Part shown: positions 1-23,905 of the stretch, piece after piece
How positions within the stretch are numbered: the stretch's first letter is position 1
How the letters are laid out: each line of letters begins with the position of its first letter
NCBI RefSeq assembly: GCF_900156205.1
Contig: NZ_FTNA01000013.1
Location: forward strand, 1-64,000
Reading direction: 5' to 3'
DNA from: Leptospira interrogans
Lineage (GTDB): Bacteria; Spirochaetota; Leptospiria; Leptospirales; Leptospiraceae
DNA: 64,000 bases
Notes under the pieces: model-generated
The model's database searches: none
What the model saw: only the letters and a program-made list of their open reading frames with translations
Told to the model about the DNA's origin: nothing
Translations under genes and position numbers: made by a program

Positions 1-1190
<1,190 letters not shown>

Positions 1191-1219
1191 TTTCCGAAAA
1201 AAGGAATTCAAAGGTAGAT

Positions 1220-1779
<560 letters not shown>

Positions 1780-1802
1780 CAAGCAGCTTTACTAAAATCG
1801 AC

Positions 1803-1829
1803 GGCTCTGTAATTTACAGGGCCTTTTTT
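1803..1829 (+). terminator. Rho-independent terminator of infC-rpmI-rplT
   Basis: An inverted repeat GGCTCTGTAA / TTACAGGGCC (one G-T pair) is followed directly by six T. It lies just after rplT and before the next gene. Confidence 0.88.
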
Positions 1830-1866
1830 CGTTTTCAGAGAATGTTTTTTAAGGGAGAATCAGGTT

Positions 1867-2505
<639 letters not shown>

Positions 2506-2512
2506 GTTTGTA

Positions 2513-2830
2513 ATGGACCTCCGTAGGGCAAAAGTCAGAATCCTCGGAGAGGAATATACGATCCTCAGCGAAGCCGAAGAAGATTATATTTATTCTCTAT
2601 CGGAAGAAGTAGATCGTAAACTCAGAGAACTTGGGGCTGGAATGCCTGGCGCTTCTAAACAGAAACTTGCTATTTTGGCTGCACTCAATTTTGCAGATGA
2701 ATTGCACCAAGCAAAAGAAATCAAAGACGAACCTAATTCTGTTTCTACCAAAATCGGAGAGGTAGAACTAGAAGAAAAAACTCGTAAACTCATTATGATG
2801 TTAGAAGAAGGAATCATTGGAGATCTTTGA
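2513..2830 (+). CDS. zapA: Cell division protein ZapA
   Basis: ZapA binds FtsZ and stabilises Z-ring filaments as a tetramer. This protein has 105 residues. The N-terminal globular part contains RVRILGEEYTI (typical ZapA sequence), followed by the conserved KLAILAALNFADEL helix and a C-terminal coiled coil. I chose the ATG at 2513, just past the preceding stop codon (2503-2505), because the protein then opens like other ZapAs; an upstream in-frame ATG at 2489 would add eight unlikely residues. It is coupled to the coiled-coil gene before it and 29 bases from the cyclo-ligase gene. Confidence 0.85.
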   Translation: MDLRRAKVRILGEEYTILSEAEEDYIYSLSEEVDRKLRELGAGMPGASKQKLAILAALNFADELHQAKEIKDEPNSVSTKIGEVELEEKTRKLIMMLEEGIIGDL

Positions 2831-2859
2831 TTTTTCTTTTGTTTAAAAAGTAATCCTCT

Positions 2860-3390
2860 TTGAAACTTCAGTCTAGAAACGCACTTCGAACTTTACTTAC
2901 CCTATTAGAAGAAAGGGAAAAAAAAGACCTCGCTATTCTCGAATTTTTAAAAGAAATTACATTCGATGCTCGAAAGATCATAGCTTACTCTCCTGATAAA
3001 TGGGAAGTAAAGGTGGATCCAAAAGTTTTAGGTTGGGAGCATTCTGGAAAAGAAATTTATTTCCCAAGGATCCAAGACGAAAAATTGGAGTTTATTCTTC
3101 CGGAAGCTTGGGAAAGCGGCCCCTTTGGAATTTTGGAACCTAAAGGAACTAAAACTCTGAATTTTAAAGATGCAGAATGGATCATAGTTCCTGCCTTAGG
3201 TTATGATCAACTTGGTTATCGTTTAGGACGTGGTGGAGGTTTTTATGATAGAACCCTTTTCGAAATGGATTTTACAAAGTTGATTGGACTTACTTATGAA
3301 GAACTTTTTCCGGCAAGTTTTGCAAAGGAAGATCATGACATAAGAGTAGGTACTATAGTTACAGAGAAAAAAATTTATCAAATCGTCTGA
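2860..3390 (+). CDS. fau: 5-formyltetrahydrofolate cyclo-ligase
   Basis: This enzyme converts 5-formyl-THF to 5,10-methenyl-THF with ATP, returning a storage folate to the one-carbon pool. The signature is YDQLGYRLGRGGGFYDR near residues 116-132, and VPALGYD precedes it. At 176 residues it is slightly short for the family. The apparent start is TTG, since no ATG or GTG lies upstream in frame. The zapA-cyclo-ligase neighbourhood is also found in proteobacteria, where 6S RNA lies between them. Here the 29-base gap leaves no room for it. Confidence 0.9.
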   Translation: MKLQSRNALRTLLTLLEEREKKDLAILEFLKEITFDARKIIAYSPDKWEVKVDPKVLGWEHSGKEIYFPRIQDEKLEFILPEAWESGPFGILEPKGTKTLNFKDAEWIIVPALGYDQLGYRLGRGGGFYDRTLFEMDFTKLIGLTYEELFPASFAKEDHDIRVGTIVTEKKIYQIV

Positions 3391-3481
3391 AAAAACGCTA
3401 AAATCTTGTCTATTTATATCTGCGGCAGTTCAGTAACAAAATGTCAGTCGAGTGTGAAACTTAAGTTGAATTTGACCGAGA

Positions 3482-3598
3482 ATGGTGTTCGAAAGATTTC
3501 TAGGTAAAAAGAATTGGATCTATCTTTTCATTTTTGGAGTTTTACGATTCCCTTTCTTTGGTTTATTCTTTTTTAAGATTAAAAAAATAGTAGGATGA
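3482..3598 (+). CDS. Possible 38-residue membrane peptide
   Basis: An ATG at 3482 opens a 38-codon frame ending in TGA. The peptide has a short basic N-terminus, a hydrophobic stretch from about residue 13 to 31 rich in Phe/Leu/Ile, and a lysine-rich end, which is the layout of a single-pass small membrane protein. The upstream GAG is a weak ribosome site. I do not recognise it, and it could be a chance ORF in A+T-rich DNA. Confidence 0.2.
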   Translation: MVFERFLGKKNWIYLFIFGVLRFPFFGLFFFKIKKIVG

Positions 3599-3909
3599 AA
3601 TCTGATGTTTACTTTGGTTGAGTCGGATTTCTTCGTCTTAAAGATTGCTTCTTTTTGATAAATCTTTAGGATGAACTAAAAACGTGAAAGTACGATTCCC
3701 AAAAGATTTACATCTTATGTTATCTCTTAAGTTTTGATACTTTAAGTGCTAACGACAGATTTTATGAACATCCGTTAAAGTTTTTAGAACCGTTGGACAT
3801 AAGATCGATTTTCGGGTTATGTTAACCGATTGGGTGTTGTGTGACTCAAGTTCTATTGAAAAAAAGTTTCGCTTTTGGAAAAATGTAAGAATTTTTAGGT
3901 TTAGTAAAC

Positions 3910-3958
<49 letters not shown>

Positions 3959-3997
3959 TTGATTCTGGATTTTTATGGAGAGCCGCTAGGTAACATT

Positions 3998-4491
3998 ATG
4001 ACCTCATTCGATAATAGACAATACCTTGAATCCTTAGAAGCGGATAAAACTACGGAATCTCAAAAGGAATATTTAACTTTCAACGTAGAAGAGGAGATTT
4101 TCGGAATCGATATTCTAAAAATCCACGAAATTCTAAAACCGGTCCCGATCACTAGAATTCCAAACGGAGACGATTATATTTTAGGTGTGATTAATCTTAG
4201 GGGGGAGATCATTCCGATCTTAGATTTAAAGCAGGTTTTTGGAATCGGATATAGCGACATTATGCCTTCTACTCGAATTATCGTAGTAGTGCACGAGGAT
4301 AAACGAGCCGGAATTTTAGTCGATACGGTAAGACAAGTGGTAAAAATTCAATTCGACAAAGTCAGTAAAGCTACGGATGATCTTTCTCTAAATTATAGTT
4401 CTTTGATAGAATCTGTCAGCCAGGCAGACGAAACTTTGATACTCAATTTAAATTTATCTGTCCTGATCAACTTTGAACAGGAGGTTATCTA

Positions 4492-4492
<1 letters not shown>
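3998..4492 (+). CDS. cheW: Chemotaxis coupling protein CheW
   Basis: CheW links chemoreceptors to CheA in the polar signalling array. Over about 165 residues it shows the CheW beta-barrel signatures: YLTFNVEEEIFGIDILKI, then PITRIPNGDDYILGVINLRG and EIIPILDLKQVFG, followed by GILVDTVRQVV. I chose the ATG at 3998 (MTSFDNRQY); a TTG 39 bases upstream overlaps the likely promoter. Its final codons overlap the cheA ATG. No receptor gene is in the window. Confidence 0.93.
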
Positions 4493-7704
<3,212 letters not shown>

Positions 7705-7709
7705 TTTCG

Positions 7710-9147
<1,438 letters not shown>

Positions 9148-9164
9148 AGGTAGATTTCTTTTGA

Positions 9165-9950
<786 letters not shown>

Positions 9951-10472
9951 TCGAGGCCTTATTATTCGTTTCCGGTGAACCTCTAAAGTTGGCTAGCATT
10001 GCCAAATCTGCGGAAATCGAAAAAACAGAAGCTCGTGAAATTTTAGACGAACTCATTTTAGATTATTCTGAAAAGAACGGTGGATTTTTACTGAAAGAAA
10101 TCGCCGGGGCTTACCAGTTTGTAACTAACGAAGGTTTTGCGGAACTACTCGGAAATATTTTTAAAGAAAAAAGAAGAGAACAACTTTCCAAGTCTAGTTT
10201 AGATACACTTGCTATCATTGCTTACAAACAACCGATTACACTTCCAGAAATAGACGAAATCCGAGGAGTTTCTTCCCGGGCTATGGTCACGTCTCTTATT
10301 TCTAAAAAGCTAATCAAACCGGTCGGAAACAAAGAAGTTCCTGGAAGACCCGCCTTGTATGGAACTACGAAAGAGTTCTTGATTCATTTTGGATTGAATA
10401 AACTATCGGATCTTCCTGCTCCTGTGGAAGTAAAAGAATTGAAATTCGAAAATTTGGATGATCTACTCGAAG

Positions 10473-11560
10473 ATGAGTGATTTAGATCAGCAATTAAAAA
10501 TCTTTAGAGATCAGATCGATTCTTTGGATCGAGAAATCGTAAAGTCTATCCAGACTCGTGCAGAGTTTGCGTCTAAGATCGGAGAGATTAAAAGAGAAAG
10601 AAACGAGCCGGTCTTCCGACCAGATAGAGAAAAGGAAGTTTACGAAAAGATAAAGTCTTTTAGCCCCGGTCCACTTCCAGACAAAGTGTTGCTTGCAATT
10701 TACCGTGAAATCATGTCCGGTTCTATTTCCGTAGAAAAAGGATTAGAGATTGGTTATTTAGGACCGGCAGGTTCTTTTTCCAATCAGGCGGTTCGTTCTC
10801 GTTTTGGAGCTTCGATCAACGCTTTAGAGTTCAATTCGATTCCAGACGTTTTTCGCGCCGTAGAAACCGATAAAATCGATTACGGAGTTGTGCCTGTGGA
10901 AAATTCCAGCGAAGGTTTGGTCAACTCCACCTTAGACCAATTTTTAGTTTCCGATCTTCTGATTTACTCGGAACACTATTTAAGAATCAATATCAGCCTA
11001 CTTGGATTGGAACATGATCTTTCTAAGATTAAAACGTTATACGGAATCAAAATCGCCAATTCTCAGTGTAAAAATTGGATCGCCGCCAATCTTCCTCACG
11101 TAGAAATCGTAGAAACTTCTTCTACTGCCAAAGCGGCTCAAATCGTAGCGGAAAAAAAAGACGCCTGTGCCGCAGTTGCTTCTTCCATCGCTGCGGAAAT
11201 CTATGGGCTCAGTCTGATTCGCGAATCTATCGAAGATCTTCCTGATAATACTACCCGCTTTTTGATCATAGGAAAAAATCAATGTCCTCCTACGGGGAAT
11301 GATAAAACTTCGATCGTTTTTTCCTGCCCCGATAAACCGGGTGCACTTTATCGTGTACTAAAACCTTTTTTTGATTATCAACTCAATTTGAGCAAAATAG
11401 AATCCAGACCCACAAGAAGAAACTCCTGGGAATATAACTTTTTTATAGACTTTCACGGTCATCAAAAGGATCCATCGATCCAAAACGTTCTCGCCGGTCT
11501 GAAAGAAAATACTATTTTTTTGAGAGTACTCGGTTCTTATCCGATGTCTCCGCAAAACCT

Positions 11561-11564
<4 letters not shown>
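10473..11564 (+). CDS. pheA: Bifunctional chorismate mutase/prephenate dehydratase (P-protein)
   Basis: The protein makes phenylpyruvate from chorismate for phenylalanine synthesis. Residues 1-85 form an AroQ-type chorismate mutase helix bundle ([19 protein letters not shown]). The dehydratase follows, with [22 protein letters not shown] and the TRFLIIG signature. The C-terminal part is an ACT domain, the usual phenylalanine feedback site, with the [17 protein letters not shown] segment. The start is the ATG at 10473, overlapping the scpB end; an ATG five codons earlier is less likely. The stop region overlaps the GTG start of tyrA. Confidence 0.94.
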
Positions 11565-16198
<4,634 letters not shown>

Positions 16199-16222
16199 AA
16201 AATCTTAGAATGAAGGATTGAT

Positions 16223-16966
16223 ATGAAACGGTACGGGATTGGTCAAACAGCCAAAGAAGTAAAAGTCGATCCATACACGGATTTTCAAGGAAGTAAAATA
16301 GAATTGGCTCTGACTAAATTTTTCAGAGCAATTTCTTTTCGAATCAAGGAAGTATTGATTGGCGCAGGAGTGATAGTAGTAGTTATTCTTGCTGTAGTCA
16401 TCTATGTTCAATATCAGGATTCTCAATTTGAAAAGGGAACAATCGCTTTAGAAATTCTGGAAAAAAAATTTCGTGCTAATCCAGCAACTGATTTGAAAGA
16501 AAAAATCAAAGCTTACGAAGAAATTTCCGCTCAGTATTCTTCTAAAAAATTAGAACTTAGGCTTGCAAAAACTCTTTCCGATTTGTATTCCCGTAACGGA
16601 GAATTTCAAAAAGCCGCAGATAAATTGGAGTGGGCTGGTAAAAAAATCGAAGAACCCACGGAAGTAAAGGCGTATTATTTTTATCTTGCGGGCAATCTCC
16701 GAGAAAGAGAAGGAAATTTAGCGTTAGCCGAAACAGACTTTAGTGTCTCTGCAAATCTTCTTGCAAACACAAGAGAAGCCAATGGATTTTTAGCTTGGAG
16801 TTTATATCAAACTGGTAGACTTCAAGCGAAGAATGGTAAAAAGGCGGAAGCGACCGAATCTCTAAAAAAGGTTTTGGATCAAGAGATTAAAACTCCTGCT
16901 ACGGATTATAATACTGTAAAACAATACGCTACGTTTTTACTAATACAACTCAACCAGAAGGGTTGA
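16223..16966 (+). CDS. Membrane-anchored tetratricopeptide protein
   Basis: The layout is a cytoplasmic N-terminal stretch of about 45 residues, one hydrophobic helix (about 47-66, rich in Val/Ile) and a C-terminal region of TPR-like helical repeats (for example [20 protein letters not shown] and the [19 protein letters not shown] region). This arrangement resembles YfgM/AncA-like scaffold proteins of the inner membrane, but I cannot assign a partner. It sits between rpsA and hisG, and its stop codon overlaps the hisG ATG (TGATG). Confidence 0.6.
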   Translation: MKRYGIGQTAKEVKVDPYTDFQGSKIELALTKFFRAISFRIKEVLIGAGVIVVVILAVVIYVQYQDSQFEKGTIALEILEKKFRANPATDLKEKIKAYEEISAQYSSKKLELRLAKTLSDLYSRNGEFQKAADKLEWAGKKIEEPTEVKAYYFYLAGNLREREGNLALAETDFSVSANLLANTREANGFLAWSLYQTGRLQAKNGKKAEATESLKKVLDQEIKTPATDYNTVKQYATFLLIQLNQKG

Positions 16967-17583
16967 TGTTAACTCTGGCTTTGCCTAAAGGAAGATTGGC
17001 TGAGGAGAGCATCGATTTGATGATCTCCAAGGGTTGGCTTTCTTCTAAACCCGATCCTAATTCCAAAGAATTGATTTACAACGACCCAAAGGGAAAAATT
17101 CGAATTCTACTTGTACGTTCTCAAGATGTTGCTACTTATGTGGAACAATGTGCAGCGGATGCAGGAATTAGCGGATGGGATGTTTTAAAAGAAGGTGGTT
17201 ATGATTTAGCGACTCCTTTGGATTTAAAAATCGGGAAGTGTAGGCTTTCTCTTGCAGCCCCGAATGGTTTTACTTTAGAAGCGCATCACCGTAAGATTCG
17301 AGTGGCCACCAAATATCCAAATTTGGCGAGAGAGTTTTTCTTTCTGAAAGGACTTTCCTGTGAAATTTTTAAACTTTATGGAAGTATAGAACTCGCACCT
17401 CTCGTCGGTCTTTCCGATTGTATTGTAGACTTGGTTTCTACTGGAGGAACTCTCAAGGCAAACGGACTCAAGGAGCTGGACATAATTTTGGAATCCTCTG
17501 CTCGTCTTGTTTTCAATCGTTCTTCTCTTTACGGGAAACGAAAAGAAGCGGTTGAATTTATGGATTCTCTTTCTAAAATCTAA
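16966..17583 (+). CDS. hisG: ATP phosphoribosyltransferase, short form
   Basis: HisG joins ATP and PRPP, the first step of histidine biosynthesis. [11 protein letters not shown] opens the protein, and the PRPP-binding [17 protein letters not shown] lies near residues 154-170. At 205 residues it is the short form, which lacks the C-terminal regulatory domain and normally needs HisZ as regulatory partner; hisZ is not in the window. The ATG at 16966 overlaps the preceding stop; a TTG one codon earlier is also in frame but unlikely. Confidence 0.94.
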   Translation: MLTLALPKGRLAEESIDLMISKGWLSSKPDPNSKELIYNDPKGKIRILLVRSQDVATYVEQCAADAGISGWDVLKEGGYDLATPLDLKIGKCRLSLAAPNGFTLEAHHRKIRVATKYPNLAREFFFLKGLSCEIFKLYGSIELAPLVGLSDCIVDLVSTGGTLKANGLKELDIILESSARLVFNRSSLYGKRKEAVEFMDSLSKI

Positions 17584-17879
17584 AAACGGAACCCATAAGA
17601 AGTGTTTGTTTGAGTTGTGTTTAAGGCAACCCAGAAGAAATTTAACAAATTGCGGATTGAAGACTAACGAATGCTTTTCTCAAGTGCCAATCACGCTCTT
17701 GGATGTCGCCAGAGCCTTCTGATCGCTTTTGTAGTAGTCTATAAGTGGTCTGCGTTTTTGGAGTTTCTTGTTTTCGATTCCAAAAAGGATTCTTATTTGT
17801 ATTGGATCGAAATAATTGTTGAGGATTACAGACCTCTAAAAAGGATAGTCTAACAATTCAATTTCCCAAGAGGAAAGTA

Positions 17880-18080
<201 letters not shown>

Positions 18081-18085
18081 TTTCT

Positions 18086-19093
<1,008 letters not shown>

Positions 19094-19550
19094 TTTCATA
19101 ATAAAAGGATCAAATATTAAAGTTGTTGAAAAATTAATTCTCCATCTATTTCCGTTGCATTAAAATATGGACAGTGGAAGCAATTTTACTCATCTCCACT
19201 ATAAAATTTTTCAACAACTATATTAGAGTTGTTGATTTATAGAATGAATTTCTTTTAAATCCTCTCGCCAACTTTTTTAGTATATTTTTATCGTCTCTAA
19301 TTGAGTCAGTTTATCTAATATTGCTTTTGTATGTTTATCTTTATAAGGATAAATATAAGTAGTTTCAAAATTTATAGGAATTTTTATAAGAAATTTTTAC
19401 TGTAATATGCACAAGAGGACGTTTGGATATAATTTATAAACTAAAAGGGTAAGTTAGATTACGGATAGTAAACTTCAATATATATAATCTTTTCTTTTTT
19501 AAGAAAAGATTTTACTCAGTTTTTCAATTGGAGCAACGAGTATAATTTGA
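19094..19550. other. Intergenic region after plsX
   Basis: About 450 A+T-rich bases with one family-1 mini-element (19117-19224) followed by a partial repeat of its terminal motif. Apart from that I see nothing I can support until the decayed lipoprotein gene. Confidence 0.5.
19117..19224. repeat. Family-1 mini-element (copy A)
   Basis: About 108 bases with AGTTGTTGAAAAATT at the left and its reverse complement AATTTTTCAACAACT at the right, flanked by TA-rich DNA. Interior shared with the copies at 23527 and 26490 includes AATTCTCCAT and a Tyr-less, non-coding core. It resembles a MITE, a non-autonomous element mobilised by a transposase encoded elsewhere. Confidence 0.75.
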
Positions 19551-21204
19551 ATGAAGATTGTCATTTCGATTTTAATTTTTTTGAATTTAAGCTGTACGAC
19601 AACCCGAAGTATCGTTTATTCCGTTCAGGAGAAAAAAGAGTATTTCCCTTATGAAGGAACTTTTTATGACTTCGCTCTAATTGTATTAGGACCAAGTTGG
19701 ACAATTTTTGGCCAACTTGGTAGTTTTGGCGGATGGATTTTGGCGATTCTTGATCGTCTTTTGTATTGGACACCATTTTATTGCCAGGAACTCTCCCTTA
19801 TTACATATATGTAAAGTCTGGTAGGCCGAGATCGGAAGATTGGTACTACGAAAAAAGAAACGAGAACATATATATTTTTAGAACACAAAACTCTTCCTAT
19901 GATGTTTTAAGATCAATCGTCCGAAAAAAAACCCAATTGTTTTACGAAAATTTTTAGAGTCTTGCGACGTCGTGGCTTTGGAAAAAAAATTCAACAATTA
20001 CAAAAAGAGGATTTTCTTCCTTATGAACATGCACATATCGAAGCTGATTTAAAAGAATTCAAATATTGGACGTATCCAAAGGAGAGATGGGTTTATTCCT
20101 GGAATAAAATTAGTATATTAGAATATTTGCCTGCACTTTTTTACAGCAGTGAATCAAATATGAAATTACAATCCGATCGATTTGAAATTTTAAGAGTTTG
20201 TCCCAAACCGTCCAATGTGGGAACTAAAACGAAAATTTAACGACATTAGAGTTGCTCGAAAGTTCGTAAATTGCCAAATGCAATCTAATCTGTGGAAACT
20301 ACTATATTTTATTAAAAATTTCTAAAGAATGATGCCTAAGATTCTTTGAAGTTTTGGGACAAGTTTTAAATATACTTTATAACGAATTTCGAAAAGATCC
20401 AGTTTTAGAAAAATAATTCTATAATAAGGTTTGGAAACTTTGTTTTTCTACTGAGATTATCATGTACGATCCTTTAGTTTTTAAAAAAGTTTTGCATACG
20501 TTTTCAGATAGGGAAAAAATTTACGATTTATTGGATCATCGGTTTTTCGAAGAAAACTCAATAACTAAGGATCCTAGATTTTGGCGTGATAGAATTGCTT
20601 TTTTATTAGAACTTTATAGGAGATCAGCCGCATTTAGTTGAGAAGTTTAAAAATAATTTTTGGAAAAAAGCAATTTCTTCTGGATTAGTCTCTTATTATT
20701 CTCCTGCTTTAGAAATGACTTTTCAAGAGTTTCCGTTGGAGACTAAAAAATCGATTCGGAATCTATTTTGGAAGGCTTCTAATAGTGATACATCTTCTGC
20801 GATGGATCTTATTGAAAAAAACATCCAAGAATCTAATGAGTTCGCTTCTGATATGGATATTATGATTCAGGTGTTTCATATTTGAGGGTCCAAATCTGAT
20901 TTTCGAATTTAAAAGAAACATAAAGGTAAATGGTAGGTTGCAGGAGGTTTTAGAACAGGAATCGCTTCTTATTCTTTCTATCAAAGATGCTAAAAATGAG
21001 GATACTTCGATCGAATCGTTTCGGGTTTTATTGAAATATGGAGCTGATATGGATTTAGGCGTTAGGCGATATGATGAAAATGGAAAAGAATATTTATATT
21101 ATCCTACTGATGTTTTTGCAAGGGGCTATTTCGTCTCGCCGATGATTATGCAGCGCAAACGCAAAATTTGGGATGATAGAAAAAAGGTACTTAAAAAATT
21201 CTAA
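19551..21204 (+). pseudogene. Decayed lipoprotein gene (YceK/DUF1375-like start, ankyrin-like end), multiple frameshifts
   Basis: The start encodes a lipoprotein signal with a lipobox-like LNLSC, then YFPYEGTFYDF, resembling the YceK family. After a frameshift near 19750 the expected LDTILLPGTLPYYIY continues to 19957. A run of eight A (19924-19931) marks another break, beyond which KFLESCDVVALEKKF and then FKYWTYPKERWVYSW are readable in other frames. The repeat at 20205-20370 interrupts the gene. Further pieces lie at 20462-20641 (ending in TGA), to 20885, and 20938-21204. The last carries SFRVLLKYGADMDLG, an ankyrin-type repeat. I read these as one original gene, by inference from order and spacing. 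Confidence 0.6.
20205..20370. repeat. Dispersed ~165-bp repeat R3, copy a
   Basis: Shares AAACCGTCCAATGTGGGAAC, a CGAAAATTTAACGA stretch, a CGAAAGTTCG stretch and TTTATTAAAAATTTCTAAAG in the same order and spacing with 39640-39800 and 58706-58875. Non-coding. It interrupts a decayed gene. Confidence 0.6.
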
Positions 21205-21339
21205 TTTCCTTTTAGATTTAAGGATGAAGGAATTTTTGATACAAAGTTATAATTTGTAAAATACTGTAGAAAGATTTTCCAAGTAAGTATACGATACACG
21301 TTTTCGGATTCTAGTTTATTTTTTTAATTCAAAAAAATC

Positions 21340-21786
<447 letters not shown>

Positions 21787-22807
21787 ACTCAACGTTGACT
21801 CAATTTTTAAATAGAGATCCTTTTTTATAAATTTACTAAAATATGTAATGAACGCCCTTTTTATTACAACCTTAAAAATAGATTTGGTCATTAGAAATAT
21901 ACATTTTTTGGAAAATTTTAGTAAGTTCTAACATTTTTGAATTTTAATATCGGATAGTAATTGATCACCGGATAAAATGATACGTATACAAATCTTTCAC
22001 CTAACTAAGCGTTGTTTTGCTTTCTATAAATGAGGTTAAATGTGAATTCAATACGATAGTCGTAATTCCTCCAACAAAATATATCTAAAGAAACGTATTT
22101 TTAGGCAAAATGTTAGATTTTTTAGAAAATAAACACATAGAAATACTAAAGAGATTATCTCTAAATTTTAAAAATAAAAGTTAGATCAACCAACGATGAA
22201 GTAATATAACAAACGGAACCGTTCTTTTTTCCGCGATCTATTCTTATTTCTATGATTTAGTTCTATTTTCAAAATATTTGATAACAAAACGATAAAATAG
22301 AAATTTATAGCTGATTTTAAATACAATGTTTTTAGGCAAAAGAGGATTATAAATATCAAATATTATAGGTTTTGATTTGTGTTTATTACGTACATCCATT
22401 GAGGTTATTACAATGTTTGGTATTTAAATCGATTTTGAATGTTACTCTACTGTTCTGGAATAGATACCGATTCTTTTACCTAAGTATTTTAGAAAAACGA
22501 TAGGAGCCTGAAAAAATTTTTCTAATTTTTTAGACCGAATTCATTTAGAATAAATAGATCTTGTTTTGTTTCAGAACATTCGGTTGGGCATATTTTGATC
22601 TGAATTGGTGAAATGTTGCTAGAATGATGGGCTTGAAGAAAATTTAAAGTGATGATTTCGTTACGTTTTTACCCTTATAACTAATATAAAAGTGTCCAGT
22701 GTTTTGCGCTGAAACAATGTTTTGCGATAAAAATTCAAAATACTTAATCAATCAGGAGCAGTAAAAGATTTTTTCCTGAAAATAATCTGATTTGAGGATG
22801 AACTTTT
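21787..22807. other. Gene-poor A+T-rich spacer
   Basis: About 1 kb without a supportable gene on either strand. It contains a copy of the short repeat R5 at 22691-22745. The first bases probably carry the promoter of the leftward Xre gene, but I cannot define it. Confidence 0.5.
22691..22745. repeat. Short dispersed repeat R5, copy a
   Basis: GTCCAGTGTTTTGCGCTGAA and GTTTTGCGATAAAAATTC correspond to sequence at 35520-35570 and 63897-63946 in the same order. Non-coding. Confidence 0.45.
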
Positions 22808-23269
<462 letters not shown>

Positions 23270-23905
23270 TACAATTCCCATTTCAGTAAGTAAGGCTTGA
23301 ATTGCCAAATCTATTTCTCCAAGAATCGGTCTGAATCTTGATTATTCTTGTTTCTATTTGGATGATATAAGTTTTCTGGATTTATCCAAAGTTAAAATTA
23401 GAATGTAGTTTATTGATATTTTTTCCGCTTACTATTTTTTATAGAACTAGAATACCATAAATTTTGAATCGAATTTCAGCTTTAGTGACAGAATTTCGAT
23501 ACTTTATTATATTAGTTTTCAATAGAATAGAATTGTTGAAAAATGAATTTTCCATCTTATTTCTGTTTCATGAAATTTTCGATTGAAGCAGTTTTGTTAG
23601 TCGCCACTATGAAATTTTTCAATAACTCTAATAAATTCTGAACATTGGGTATTTCGGACTCAGTTTTAGAATATCAAATTTCTTTAAATCATTTTCAAAA
23701 TGCTCAAATTTCTATGGATCAAAAAATGGATTTTTCTAAATTCCTTCCGAAAAAAACTTGATTTCTAATACATTTTTTTAATAAACATGTAAGTTGTTGC
23801 TTACTATGGAGGTTTTCTTTCCTTTCGATTTATGATCTGAATGAAAAATTAAATCTTCTTCCGAGTCAAAATTCTATTTATTTCCAGCAAATATGGAGCG
23901 TTTTT
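23270..23905. other. Intergenic region before the phosphoethanolamine-transferase-like gene
   Basis: About 630 bases containing family-1 mini-element copy B (23527-23632). It has no supportable gene. GGAG at about 23895 serves as ribosome site for the next gene. Confidence 0.5.
23527..23632. repeat. Family-1 mini-element (copy B)
   Basis: ATAGAATTGTTGAAAAATG at the left and AAATTTTTCAATAACTCTAAT at the right form the terminal inverted repeat, in the same orientation as copies A and D. The interior shares the TTCCATC, GATTGAAGC and GTTTTGTTA blocks with them. Confidence 0.75.

Noticed and set aside
2831..2859. 6S RNA (ssrS) expected between zapA and the cyclo-ligase gene
   Set aside because: The gap is 29 bases, far too small, and I saw no 6S-like structure in the nearby 3391-3997 gap.
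17671..17853. A 60-codon ORF between hisG and rpmF, where DUF177 often precedes rpmF
   Set aside because: The translation has no resemblance to DUF177, the ATG has no ribosome site, and overlapping open frames exist; I treat it as chance.
21787..21891. 35-residue N-terminal extension of the Xre regulator
   Set aside because: No ribosome site and no family resemblance; the shorter start places the helix-turn-helix normally.
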